In this document: positions 9,869 to 17,615 of the stretch, one piece after another
Numbering within the stretch: position 1 is the stretch's first letter
Layout: every line of letters begins with the position of its first letter
From: an uncultured Oscillospiraceae bacterium
Lineage (GTDB): Bacteria > Bacillota > Clostridia > Oscillospirales > Acutalibacteraceae
Assembly: GCA_900548305.1 (NCBI GenBank)
Contig: URJZ01000008.1
Location: 1 to 56,422 of the forward strand
Direction: 5' to 3'
DNA length: 56,422 nt
Made by a program: the position numbers and the translations under genes
The notes under the pieces: model-generated
The model's database searches: none
What the model was told of the DNA's origin: nothing
Seen by the model: the letters and a program-made list of their open reading frames with translations, nothing else

Positions 9869-11240
9869 TATGAAACCTGAAAAAACACCAATGCCTGCGC
9901 AAGATCCCATTGTTCGCAGCGGAAATTTTGAAGAAGTAGAGTATGGGTATACTCACGAAATGGCGTTGGAAGAAGCGCAAAGATGCTTACAGTGTAAGCA
10001 TGCACCTTGTATGACCGGATGTCCGGTACAAGTTCAAATACCCAATTTTATTAAATGTATTATTGATGGTGATATGGAGTTAGCATATGATACCATTCGT
10101 CAAACCAGTTCTTTGCCTGCAGTATGCGGTCGTGTATGTCCTCAGGAACGCCAGTGTGAAAAAGTATGTGTACGAGGCATTAAACATGAAGCAGTAGGTA
10201 TTGGACGTTTGGAACGATATGTAGCCGACTGGAAAATGAAAAATGGCTCGCTCGAAATTAAAAAAGCAGAACCAAATGGACATAAGGTTGCAATTTTAGG
10301 TGCCGGTCCTGCCGGTTTGACCTGTGCGGGCGATTTGTGTGCAAAAGGATACGACGTGACTATTTTTGAAGCATTACATACTGCAGGCGGCGTTTTAATG
10401 TATGGTATTCCTGAATTCCGTTTGCCTAAGGAAATTGTACAGAAAGAAATTGACGGTTTAAGAAAAAGCGGTGTAAAAATAGAAACCAATATGGTAATAG
10501 GACGTGTGCTTTCTGTAGACGAATTATTTGAAATGGGTTTCGAAGCTGTATTTATCGGTACAGGTGCAGGTTTGCCGCGTTTTATGAATATTCCAGGAGA
10601 GGGACTAAGCGGCGTTTATTCTGCAAACGAATTCTTAACACGTATTAATTTAATGAAAGCATATTTGCATGATTACGATACACCAATTAATCATCCGAAA
10701 AATGTAGCGGTTATCGGCGGTGGTAATGTTGCAATGGATGCCGCACGTAGTGCAAAACGTTTAGGTGCTGAAAACGTCTATATCGTTTACCGACGTAGTG
10801 AAGCTGAAATGCCGGCTCGTTTGGAAGAAGTGCACCATGCAGAAGAAGGAATTATTTTTCAGTTGTTACATAATCCGGTTGCAATTCATGGCGATGAAGA
10901 AGGCCATGTAACTGCAATTGAATGTGTACAAATGGAATTGGGAGAGCCGGACGAATCAGGACGACGTTCCCCAATTGTTGTAGAAGGTTCCAATTTTAAT
11001 TTGGATGTCGATACGGTGATTATGGCAATTGGAAATTCACCAAATCCTTTAATTTGTCAAACAACGGAAGGTTTGGAAGACCGTAGAGGTTGCATTGTAG
11101 TAGATGATCATATGAAAACTACAAGAGATGGAATATATGCAGGTGGAGACGTTGTCACAGGCGCAGCAACTGTAATTTTGGCTATGGGAGCGGGTAAAGA
11201 TGCTGCTACTGCCATTGATGAATATATAAAATCTAAATAG
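9861..11240 (+). CDS. nfnB: NADPH-dependent glutamate synthase small-chain-like NfnB subunit
   Basis: Large subunit (459 aa) of the NfnAB complex, similar to GltD/PreT. The N-terminal region has CLQCKHAPCMTGCPVQ and a second Cys set (CGRVCPQERQCEKVC) for [4Fe-4S] clusters. The FAD-binding GAGPAGLTCAG follows near residue 155, and an NAD(P)-binding GGGNVAMDAARSAKR near residue 290. The C-terminal GGDVVTGAATVILAMGAG is the FAD signature of the family. Length matches the usual ~460 aa. Start ATG 9861 overlaps nfnA. A stand-alone glutamate synthase small subunit is possible, but the tight pairing with nfnA argues for Nfn. Confidence 0.88.
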   Translation: MPNMKPEKTPMPAQDPIVRSGNFEEVEYGYTHEMALEEAQRCLQCKHAPCMTGCPVQVQIPNFIKCIIDGDMELAYDTIRQTSSLPAVCGRVCPQERQCEKVCVRGIKHEAVGIGRLERYVADWKMKNGSLEIKKAEPNGHKVAILGAGPAGLTCAGDLCAKGYDVTIFEALHTAGGVLMYGIPEFRLPKEIVQKEIDGLRKSGVKIETNMVIGRVLSVDELFEMGFEAVFIGTGAGLPRFMNIPGEGLSGVYSANEFLTRINLMKAYLHDYDTPINHPKNVAVIGGGNVAMDAARSAKRLGAENVYIVYRRSEAEMPARLEEVHHAEEGIIFQLLHNPVAIHGDEEGHVTAIECVQMELGEPDESGRRSPIVVEGSNFNLDVDTVIMAIGNSPNPLICQTTEGLEDRRGCIVVDDHMKTTRDGIYAGGDVVTGAATVILAMGAGKDAATAIDEYIKSK

Positions 11241-11292
11241 ATACTGTGAGCTCTGATACGGCTGGGTAAATTGCCTGAAGATAGAGCCTGGA

Positions 11293-11323
11293 ATGGCTAA
11301 CTTTGGAGGTTAGCCATTTTTTA
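11293..11323 (+). terminator. Terminator after nfnAB
   Basis: ATGGCTAAC pairs with GTTAGCCAT across a short loop and is followed by TTTTTT. Confidence 0.85.
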
Positions 11324-11374
11324 TACAGTTAGACTTTTGTAAATCACATCATGTAGGTATGGAGTGAGGAGAAA

Positions 11375-12068
11375 ATGAGGGAAAAATGGGTACGTTTTGT
11401 GTCCCTATTTTTGGTAGGAGCATTATGTTGTTCTGTTTTTGTTGGTTGTTCTTCCCAGAATGCTGAGGCAAACAACCAACAGCCTGCAATTTCACAAGGA
11501 AAAGTGGATCAGGAGTCCGTTGCAATTGTACAGGGAGAAAATTATTTAGTTTTATCCAATGATGAAGTATACCGTTTGATGAATCAGAAATTAATTGATA
11601 ATACAACGTCGAGGCGTTATACGATGGGTATTGGAAAAAACTTTTACCCTGCATGATTCTTTAGGGCTGCTAACAGAAAAAGAGGCTGACGCTCTCATGA
11701 AATACAGCAGTAAAGGCAGTTTGTTGGAAGAACTGAAAAGTGCCGGATTTACTGTTCCATCCGGTTGTCTGGATACTGTAATATTAAGAGATATATGTAT
11801 TGAAAAAAAGTTATGGCGTAGTGGTACCAGTCCAACCAGATATGGTATTTATGTATACTATAAGACTTTCTCAAAAGCAGCACGCAACGAGTATTTCTCG
11901 GATATGTATGTATATTCACATGGAGAGTTTGTTAATAATGTTCCCAAAACGGATCTGAATAAAGTTAATAAATATGAGGAGAGATATTGGGTTACAAATA
12001 CACTCAAATCGGCCGTTGTAAAAGTTGTGGCAGATTCTAAAGACTTGTATATTACATCAAAAGCTTAG
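11375..12068 (+). pseudogene. Lipoprotein gene interrupted by a single-base frameshift
   Basis: The first 93 codons from ATG 11375 give a lipoprotein signal (basic start, hydrophobic core, lipobox FVGC near residue 25) and a Ser/Asn/Gln-rich linker. That frame stops at about 11656. The family-like continuation lies in another frame up to 12068. Removing one A from the run AAAAAA at 11635-11640 joins both parts into a continuous 230-residue protein that reads through GIGKTFTLHDS. The 3' part contains TEKEADALM and is basic/aromatic; I do not recognise it. It may be a recent pseudogene, a phase-variable gene, a transcript rescued by polymerase slippage, or a sequencing error. It stands alone between two terminators. 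Confidence 0.7.
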
Positions 12069-12130
12069 GTATTTGTTCTCTAATATTGTTTATCCATTTA
12101 AAATGGTCATGTATAGCATTAGGTAGAAAT

Positions 12131-12166
12131 AAAAAGGCAGGCGAATATTCGCCTGCCTTTTTATTT
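12131..12166 (+). terminator. Terminator after the lipoprotein gene
   Basis: A perfect GC-rich stem, AAAAAGGCAGGCGAA with TTCGCCTGCCTTTTT, is followed by more T residues. Confidence 0.9.
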
Positions 12167-12413
12167 CTTAGATTTGTTTTGAGATTCCAAACGTTATAGA
12201 TGATAATTATAAAGCAAATTTTTAAAATAGAGTGTTATTTTTCTAAAAAATTTTCTTTTATCTCTAAATTATAAATACTTCCTTTTTTAGAAGCTTTTTG
12301 AAAGTGATTTATTAGTAATGTAGAAAAGAAGATATGTATTACTTGTACCTTGTCTAAAGCATGTGGTATGAAATGGCACTTGCTGTCATATGATAGACAA
12401 GGAGGGATTGTTC
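12167..12413. other. AT-rich intergenic stretch, no gene seen
   Basis: There is no open frame with a ribosome binding site, no clear sigma-A promoter and no riboswitch-like structure. A sporulation-sigma promoter for the downstream pair is expected here but I could not place one convincingly. Confidence 0.6.
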
Positions 12414-13274
12414 ATGTTCAGGAAGAGAAGAGCGCCAAGTATGGAAGAATTACAAGCATTGGAAGAAATGGACCAGAAATCAAAACCAATCAGAAGAAAT
12501 GAATTGATTGATGAGTCTGAGTCGCAACCATTGCAAATTGCAGAAGAGGAAACGGAAGAAACAGAACGAGAAGAAATGAAAAAAGATGGTAAAACAGGAA
12601 AGTTGTTACGAAGTAGATTTTTAATCTCCATTCAGGTAGGAGCGTGCCTGATTATCCTGGTTATTGCTTTGGGAATACGTTTATTTGGTTGGTCAATTTA
12701 TGAAATGGTAAAAGGGTGGTATTTAGGTTCTGTAAATGAGTCTATTATGGTAAATGTAACAAAAGATGATTTATTGGAGATTTTTCAGAAAAATACATCT
12801 TCGGTTTCTGATACAGATACAGCACAGACAGGAGCAAAACCTCAGGTGAATACACTGGCGGTTACATATGGCAAAAATCAAGAAGGGCCTGTTACATTGT
12901 CTGTTTTGTTAAAGTCTCCTGTTGCAAATGGAACTATTTCATCTGCCTTTGGAGAAAGAGATAGCAAATTTCATCAAGGATTGGATATTGCAGCTGATAT
13001 AGATACCCCAATTACTGCTTCTTTAACAGGGGTTGTAAAAGAAGCCGGAGAAAATGACTCATATGGTAAATACGTTTTACTGGACCATGGGAGCGGCATT
13101 GAAACTCGCTATGCACATTGTAATTCCATTTCTGTTAAGCAAGGAGATCATGTAAATATGGGAGATGAAATTGCAAAAGTCGGGAATACAGGAGACTCTT
13201 CCGGGCCTCATGTGCATCTGGAATTATTAATTGGCGGCACTCCATATAATCCTCAAACAGTGTTGCAGAAATAA
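12414..13274 (+). CDS. M23/LytM peptidase-domain membrane protein, SpoIVFA-like
   Basis: A 286-residue single-pass membrane protein. It has a long acidic, charged N-terminal cytoplasmic region, a membrane segment at about residues 72-92, then a C-terminal LytM domain (about 170-286). The zinc ligand motifs are intact: FHQGLDIA (H...D) and HVHLE. The start ATG 12414 has AAGGAGGG seven bases upstream. Its TAA overlaps the ATG of an M50 protease gene by one base. In Bacillus this arrangement is SpoIVFA-SpoIVFB, where SpoIVFA anchors and inhibits the pro-sigma-K protease in the outer forespore membrane. As I recall, SpoIVFA there has a degenerate M23 domain, so intact ligands here leave room for real peptidoglycan cleavage. 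Confidence 0.75.
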   Translation: MFRKRRAPSMEELQALEEMDQKSKPIRRNELIDESESQPLQIAEEETEETEREEMKKDGKTGKLLRSRFLISIQVGACLIILVIALGIRLFGWSIYEMVKGWYLGSVNESIMVNVTKDDLLEIFQKNTSSVSDTDTAQTGAKPQVNTLAVTYGKNQEGPVTLSVLLKSPVANGTISSAFGERDSKFHQGLDIAADIDTPITASLTGVVKEAGENDSYGKYVLLDHGSGIETRYAHCNSISVKQGDHVNMGDEIAKVGNTGDSSGPHVHLELLIGGTPYNPQTVLQK

Positions 13275-13885
13275 TGAACTTTCAAATCAAACAATGTGAG
13301 ATAAAAATAGAATATTTGTTTTTTGCCGTCATTGCATTTTTATTATTTACAGATACAACAGGAGTAGCTTTGTTAGGTATAGCTGCAACCGTGCTGCATG
13401 AAGCAGGACATTTGATTATGATGCTTTTGTTAGGTAGTTCTGTGAAAACGGTTCGTTTTCACGCATTTGGTGTGGATATTGAGGAAATTGGAAGAGGAAG
13501 ACGCAGTTATTTATCAGATGCTTTGGTTGCCTTGGCCGGTCCCTTTGTCAATATGATACTTTGTGTGACATCGGCAATATTATATTCTTTTTGGCCCAAC
13601 TATTTGGTTTGGGAATTTATTTTTGTTAACAGTACCATTGCTTGGTTCAATATGTTGCCTGTGGAAGCTTTGGATGGAGGCCAGGCTTTTTATGCTTTGC
13701 TGTGCAATAAATTTTCTCCGAAAACATCAGAAATAGTTGTTGCTGTCGTTTCTTTTTTTGCGTTGCTTCCTGTAGCAATTGTTGGATTTATTATGCTTCT
13801 ACAGTCAAAGTACAATTTTACTTTGTTTTTTATCAGTATCTATCTTATGGTTTTATTGGTGTTAAAACGCGGACGCTTTTTTTAG
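13274..13885 (+). CDS. M50 intramembrane metalloprotease, SpoIVFB-like
   Basis: A 203-residue polytopic membrane protein with the site-2-protease zinc motif LHEAGHLIM (HExxH, about residue 39) and the distal ALDGGQAF motif providing the third ligand. Four to six hydrophobic segments are visible. Translation is coupled to the upstream M23 gene (TAATG). By family and context it is probably the protease that processes a membrane-bound sporulation factor such as pro-sigma-K in the mother cell. It is shorter than Bacillus SpoIVFB (about 288 aa) and ends soon after the last membrane segment, so the C-terminal CBS domain is missing. A general M50 peptidase is the alternative. Confidence 0.8.
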   Translation: MNFQIKQCEIKIEYLFFAVIAFLLFTDTTGVALLGIAATVLHEAGHLIMMLLLGSSVKTVRFHAFGVDIEEIGRGRRSYLSDALVALAGPFVNMILCVTSAILYSFWPNYLVWEFIFVNSTIAWFNMLPVEALDGGQAFYALLCNKFSPKTSEIVVAVVSFFALLPVAIVGFIMLLQSKYNFTLFFISIYLMVLLVLKRGRFF

Positions 13886-14020
13886 ATTTTGCACATTATC
13901 TTGCAGTAATATAATGCAGTTTCAATCTTAAATTACTTATGACTATTACGATCTGGCAGCAAGAATCGAATTATAGATTTTGATTATTATAAAAATATTC
14001 TAGCACTTATTGGTTAGAGT

Positions 14021-14050
14021 TTGCTTTGTAATTTCTATTATGCTGTAATA
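14021..14050 (+). promoter_or_regulatory. Upstream copy of a duplicated promoter
   Basis: TTGCTT (14021-14026), 17 bases, TGC-TGTAAT (-10 at 14044-14049). The 21 bases 14030-14050 match 14160-14180 with a single mismatch. The mismatch lies in the -10 box and makes this copy weaker. Confidence 0.5.
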
Positions 14051-14150
14051 ACCTGGAAATAGTAGCAAAAGCAGCATTGAAAGGAACAACTTTCAATATT
14101 CACAAATTTTGACTATTGGCCAGAAGGTTTTAACGTTTAGATGTTAAAAA

Positions 14151-14180
14151 TTGCAAGGCAATTTCTATTATGCTATAATA
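14151..14180 (+). promoter_or_regulatory. Promoter of the radical SAM operon (downstream copy)
   Basis: TTGCAA (14151-14156), 17 bases, extended -10 TGC-TATAAT (14171-14179). It is the better copy of the duplicated promoter and lies about 90 bases upstream of the start codon. Confidence 0.7.
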
Positions 14181-14267
14181 CAAGCGTATGTGATATATTT
14201 ACTTTCGATAAGACCGGATGAAAGGATTGGATTCAGCTGCAATATTTGCAACTGAATAAGAATAATT

Positions 14268-16109
14268 ATGAATCAGAAAATGGAACGTATATTGGCAAAC
14301 GTACAAAAACCGGGCAGATATGTGGGCGGTGAACTGAATTCCGTCATAAAAGACAAAGCAGATGTAGATGTACGGTTTGCATTTTGTTTTCCCGATGTTT
14401 ATGAAGTGGGAATGTCTCATCTGGGCATGAAAATATTATATAGTGTATTAAATGAACAGCCCGATATTTGGTGTGAACGTGTGTTTGCTCCATGGGTAGA
14501 TATGGAGGAGGAGATGCGTAAGCATGATATTCCTCTATTTGCTTTGGAAAGTGGAGACAGTGTTGCCGAGTTTGATTTTATCGGATTTACATTGCAGTAT
14601 GAATTAAGTTATACCAATATTTTAAATATGCTGAATTTAGCAGGTATTCCCATAAGGGCACAGGATAGAACAGATTTATTTCATATTGTGGTTGCGGGTG
14701 GTCCTTGTGCCTGCAATCCTGAACCATTGGCGGATTTTGTCGATTTGTTTTTTATTGGAGAAGGGGAACAAGTAGATTTAGAGGTCATTCGTTTATATCA
14801 AGCTTGTAAAAAAGAGGGAAAAAGCAAAAAGGAATTTTTACAAGAAGCCGCACAGATTCAGGGTGTTTATGTGCCGTCTCTTTATTCCGTTACCTACCAC
14901 GATGATGGTACCATAAAAGAAATGATTCCTTATGCAGCAGCGCCAAAAACTGTTCGAAAACGTTTGGAATTAGATATGGATCAGGCATATTTTCCCGATA
15001 AATTTGTAGTGCCGAGTATTGAAATTGTGCATGACAGAGCTGTGGCGGAAGTACAGCGTGGTTGCATTCGTGGGTGTAGATTTTGTCAGGCAGGATTTAT
15101 TTATCGCCCTGTAAGAGAAAAATCAATTGATATGATTAACCGTCAGTGCCGTTCTATTTGCGAGCATACAGGTTATGATGAAATTTCTCTTTCCTCGTTA
15201 AGTACCAGCGACTACAGCCAAATTGAAGATTTGTTAGACACTTTGCTCAGTTGGACAGACAATGAAAAAGTGAGTGTGTCACTTCCATCCTTGCGTGTAG
15301 ATGGTTTTTCTAATGAATTGATGGACAAACTGAAAACGGTACGCCGAAGCGGTTTAACATTTGCGCCGGAAGCAGGTACCCAAAGGTTACGTGATGTTAT
15401 TAATAAGAATGTAACGGAAGAAGAACTGATGAAAACGGTGCAAACTGCATTTGAAGGCGGTTGGACTACTATTAAACTATATTTTATGATTGGACTTCCT
15501 ACAGAAACCATGGAGGATGTTGCAGGAATTGCTCATTTGGGACAGCAGGTTGTAGAAGCGTATTACAGTAATCCAAAACGAGCGAAGGGAAGAAGCGTAA
15601 AGGTTACATGCAGTGCTTCCTCGTTTGTGCCAAAACCATTTACTCCGTTTCAGTGGGAACCACAGGATTCCATTGAAACATTACATAAAAAGCAAGAGCA
15701 TTTAATAGGTTGTGTACACAGTAAAAAATTAACGTGCAACTGGCATGACGCAGATACCAGCTTTTTGGAAGGTGTGTTTGCGCGCGGTGATAGACGTTTG
15801 GGAAAAGTATTGGAACAAGCATTTGAACATGGATGCAAATTTGACGGTTGGTCCGATTTCTTTTCTTTACCGAAATGGTTGGAAGTGTTTGAAGAATGTG
15901 GTATTGACCCTACTTTCTATAATCAAAGGCGCAGAAGTTTTGATGAAGTATTGCCTTGGGATCATATTGATTATGGCATTAAAAAATCGTTTTTAAAAAG
16001 AGAATGTGAAAAGGCCTATCAAAATGCTACCACTCCAAACTGTCAAGAAGCTTGTTCTGCCTGCGGCGCAGCTTGTTTTAAAGGAGGGATTTGTGTTGAA
16101 AAGTACTAG
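14268..16109 (+). CDS. B12-binding-type radical SAM protein, TIGR03960-like
   Basis: A 613-residue cytoplasmic protein with a radical SAM cluster motif CIRGCRFC (CxxxCxxC) near residue 268, preceded by EVQRG and followed by QAGFIYRP. The N-terminal ~200 residues resemble a cobalamin-binding-like domain, with VGMSHLGMKILY typical of the family. Cys-rich ends such as CSACGAACFKGG may hold another cluster. The downstream gene is the usual partner (DUF2344). The exact reaction is unknown; roles in RNA or ribosome modification have been suggested. The ATG at 14268 has a weak ribosome binding site, and an in-frame ATG at 14280 is an alternative start. It overlaps the next gene. Confidence 0.85.
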   Translation: MNQKMERILANVQKPGRYVGGELNSVIKDKADVDVRFAFCFPDVYEVGMSHLGMKILYSVLNEQPDIWCERVFAPWVDMEEEMRKHDIPLFALESGDSVAEFDFIGFTLQYELSYTNILNMLNLAGIPIRAQDRTDLFHIVVAGGPCACNPEPLADFVDLFFIGEGEQVDLEVIRLYQACKKEGKSKKEFLQEAAQIQGVYVPSLYSVTYHDDGTIKEMIPYAAAPKTVRKRLELDMDQAYFPDKFVVPSIEIVHDRAVAEVQRGCIRGCRFCQAGFIYRPVREKSIDMINRQCRSICEHTGYDEISLSSLSTSDYSQIEDLLDTLLSWTDNEKVSVSLPSLRVDGFSNELMDKLKTVRRSGLTFAPEAGTQRLRDVINKNVTEEELMKTVQTAFEGGWTTIKLYFMIGLPTETMEDVAGIAHLGQQVVEAYYSNPKRAKGRSVKVTCSASSFVPKPFTPFQWEPQDSIETLHKKQEHLIGCVHSKKLTCNWHDADTSFLEGVFARGDRRLGKVLEQAFEHGCKFDGWSDFFSLPKWLEVFEECGIDPTFYNQRRRSFDEVLPWDHIDYGIKKSFLKRECEKAYQNATTPNCQEACSACGAACFKGGICVEKY

Positions 16110-16752
16110 AATTTGGTTTCATAAATTCGGCACAGCAAAATACATCTCTCATTTGGATTTGAACCGTTGTGTAGCTAGGGCATTTCATAAAGCCAAACTT
16201 CCTATGTGGTATACGGAAGGCTTTAATCCACATGCGTTTGTTACATTTGCGTTACCCCTTTCTCTGGGCGTAGAAGGAAAACATGAATCTATGGATATTC
16301 GCTTGTTGGAAGATATGCCAAAAGAGGAAATTATTCATCGTTTGAATGACGCTTTGCCAAAAGATATTCGTGTTTATGATGTAACAGAACCTCAAATGAA
16401 GCCTGGAAAAATTGCTTATGCAGATTATGAAATACGCTATGCTGCAGATGAAAGAGACCCACGAATTCTGAAAGAAGCGTTAGAGGCGTTGTTTGCAAAA
16501 GACGAAATATTGGTAGAAAAGAAAACTAAATCAGGTGTAAAAACCATTCATTTAAATGATTACTTGGATAAATATAAAATGACAGTGGAAGGTAATGAAG
16601 TGGTGCTAAACATAGTGTTGCCTGCCGGCAGTACAGAGAATATTAATCCATCCTTGATAGGAGAGGCTATCCAAACTTATTTAGGATATTCTTTGTATGC
16701 GGTTATCATACGTTCACACTTATATGATGCAGAGTTTCATATTTTTGCCTAA
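16096..16752 (+). CDS. Radical SAM-linked protein, DUF2344/TIGR03936-like
   Basis: A 218-residue partner of the upstream radical SAM protein, recognised by KFGTAKYISHLDLNR near its start and by GFNPHAFVTFALPLSLG. In some bacteria the two are fused. The start is TTG 16096 (or GTG 16093), because AAGGAGGG at 16081-16088 is placed for them; upstream in-frame codons are out-of-frame reading of the previous gene. It overlaps the upstream gene by 14 bases, so the pair is coupled. Biochemical function is not established. Confidence 0.85.
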   Translation: MKSTRIWFHKFGTAKYISHLDLNRCVARAFHKAKLPMWYTEGFNPHAFVTFALPLSLGVEGKHESMDIRLLEDMPKEEIIHRLNDALPKDIRVYDVTEPQMKPGKIAYADYEIRYAADERDPRILKEALEALFAKDEILVEKKTKSGVKTIHLNDYLDKYKMTVEGNEVVLNIVLPAGSTENINPSLIGEAIQTYLGYSLYAVIIRSHLYDAEFHIFA

Positions 16753-16775
16753 AGTGTATTTTTTGTAAAAAGTGA

Positions 16776-16804
16776 TTGCATATTTTTTATTGTTATGATA
16801 TTAT
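16776..16804 (+). promoter_or_regulatory. rplS promoter
   Basis: TTGCAT (16776-16781), 17 bases, TATTAT (16799-16804). Transcription should begin near 16810, at the first base of the structured leader. Confidence 0.7.
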
Positions 16805-16809
16805 ATATA

Positions 16810-16908
16810 GGCATCTTTATGCCGTCAGAACACAGACGGGAGTTGATGCCCGGTTAAAACCGAGACATTAAAGCTGACAGTCCTCTATCCTGTGTGATAC
16901 GAATGTCT
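16810..16908 (+). ncRNA. Candidate ribosomal protein L19 leader (cis-regulatory RNA)
   Basis: The ~120-base leader of rplS contains competing helices: GGCATC (16810-16815) with GATGCC (16845-16850) or a local GGCAT/ATGCC hairpin; GTCAG (16824) with CTGAC (16874); ACACAG (16830) with CTGTGT (16890); CGGTT/AACCG (16851-16862); and AGACATT (16863) with AATGTCT (16902), the last next to the ribosome binding site. Several of these exclude each other or would form a pseudoknot. Firmicutes are known to carry an L19 leader family that binds L19 for autoregulation; membership here is inferred from position and structure. Confidence 0.55.
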
Positions 16909-16931
16909 GAAAATTTAGGAGGATTTTATTC

Positions 16932-17276
16932 ATGGATGCACTAAAATTAATTGCACAAGACTCTATGAAAACTGAAGTACCAAATATTGAAATTGGTGAC
17001 ACAATTAAAATTGACGTTAACATTCGCGAGGGTGAAAGAGAAAGAATTCAGGTGTTTGAAGGTACTGTAATTGCTCGTAAAGGCAGTGGTATTTCTGAAA
17101 CTTTCACAGTTAGACGTGTTTCTTATGGCGTTGGTGTTGAAAGAGTTTTCCCAATTCACAGCCCAAATGTAAAAGGTGTTACATTGGTTCGTAAAGGTCA
17201 TGTTCGTAGAGCAAAACTTTACTACCTACGTGATAGAGTTGGTAAGGCAGCTAAACTAAGAGAAAAACTCAAATAA
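16932..17276 (+). CDS. rplS: 50S ribosomal protein L19
   Basis: A 114-residue protein of standard length that sits at the 30S-50S interface. Typical motifs include GDTIKIDVNIREGERERIQ, FEGTVIARKGSG, SYGVGVERVFP and KLYYLRDRVGKAAKL. AGGAGG lies seven bases before the ATG. It is followed directly by a terminator, so it is monocistronic under its own leader. Confidence 0.97.
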   Translation: MDALKLIAQDSMKTEVPNIEIGDTIKIDVNIREGERERIQVFEGTVIARKGSGISETFTVRRVSYGVGVERVFPIHSPNVKGVTLVRKGHVRRAKLYYLRDRVGKAAKLREKLK

Positions 17277-17283
17277 TTTGAGA

Positions 17284-17311
17284 GGAGACATAATTTATGT
17301 CTCCTTTTTTA
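17284..17311 (+). terminator. rplS terminator
   Basis: GGAGACAT pairs perfectly with ATGTCTCC and is followed by TTTTTT. Confidence 0.9.
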
Positions 17312-17410
17312 TTTGTGTTTATAAATTTGTATTATTTTATTATGTGTATATGAAAAATTATTTGCAGGTTGATTTCATTTTTGTACGAGGCGCAGAAACC
17401 ATTGTTTCGG

Positions 17411-17439
17411 TTGCAAACAATAACACAATATGCTAAAAT
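17411..17439 (+). promoter_or_regulatory. Probable promoter of the glycosyltransferase-flippase genes
   Basis: TTGCAA (17411-17416), 17 bases, extended -10 TGC-TAAAAT (17431-17439). It is 177 bases upstream of the first gene; the leader contains an inverted repeat. Apart from this and the terminator, the 17277-17615 gap shows no gene. Confidence 0.5.
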
Positions 17440-17492
17440 TATACTAATATTATAATGCGTTTTTACAAATATACATTCAGTAAGTAATGAAA

Positions 17493-17519
17493 CTTTTCTT
17501 ACAAATTATGTAAGAAAAG
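17493..17519 (+). repeat. 11-bp inverted repeat in the glycosyltransferase leader
   Basis: CTTTTCTTACA and TGTAAGAAAAG are perfectly complementary around a 5-base loop and are followed by CAATTTTGTTT. It could be a weak attenuator or an operator between promoter and gene. Confidence 0.45.
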
Positions 17520-17615
17520 CAATTTTGTTTATTGAGCTTTTATGGGAATGATAATTCGTATTAAAAAGAATCACATAAAAAAATAATTATAATAGATGAA
17601 AAGGTGGAGCGCATA

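Larger units (their letters stand above)
13886..14267 (+). other. 382-bp intergenic region with duplicated promoter
   Basis: No gene is visible. It contains two near-identical promoter segments 130 bases apart, listed separately, and a leader of roughly 80 bases before the downstream radical SAM gene. Confidence 0.6.

Noticed and set aside
11634..11641. A-AAA-AAC slippery site as a programmed -1 frameshift in the lipoprotein gene
   Set aside because: The continuation frame requires a +1 shift (loss of one base), which this heptamer does not give.
12387..12394. CATATGAT as a sigma-E -10 for the SpoIVFA-like gene
   Set aside because: It lies too close to the ribosome binding site to leave a leader, and no convincing -35 is present.
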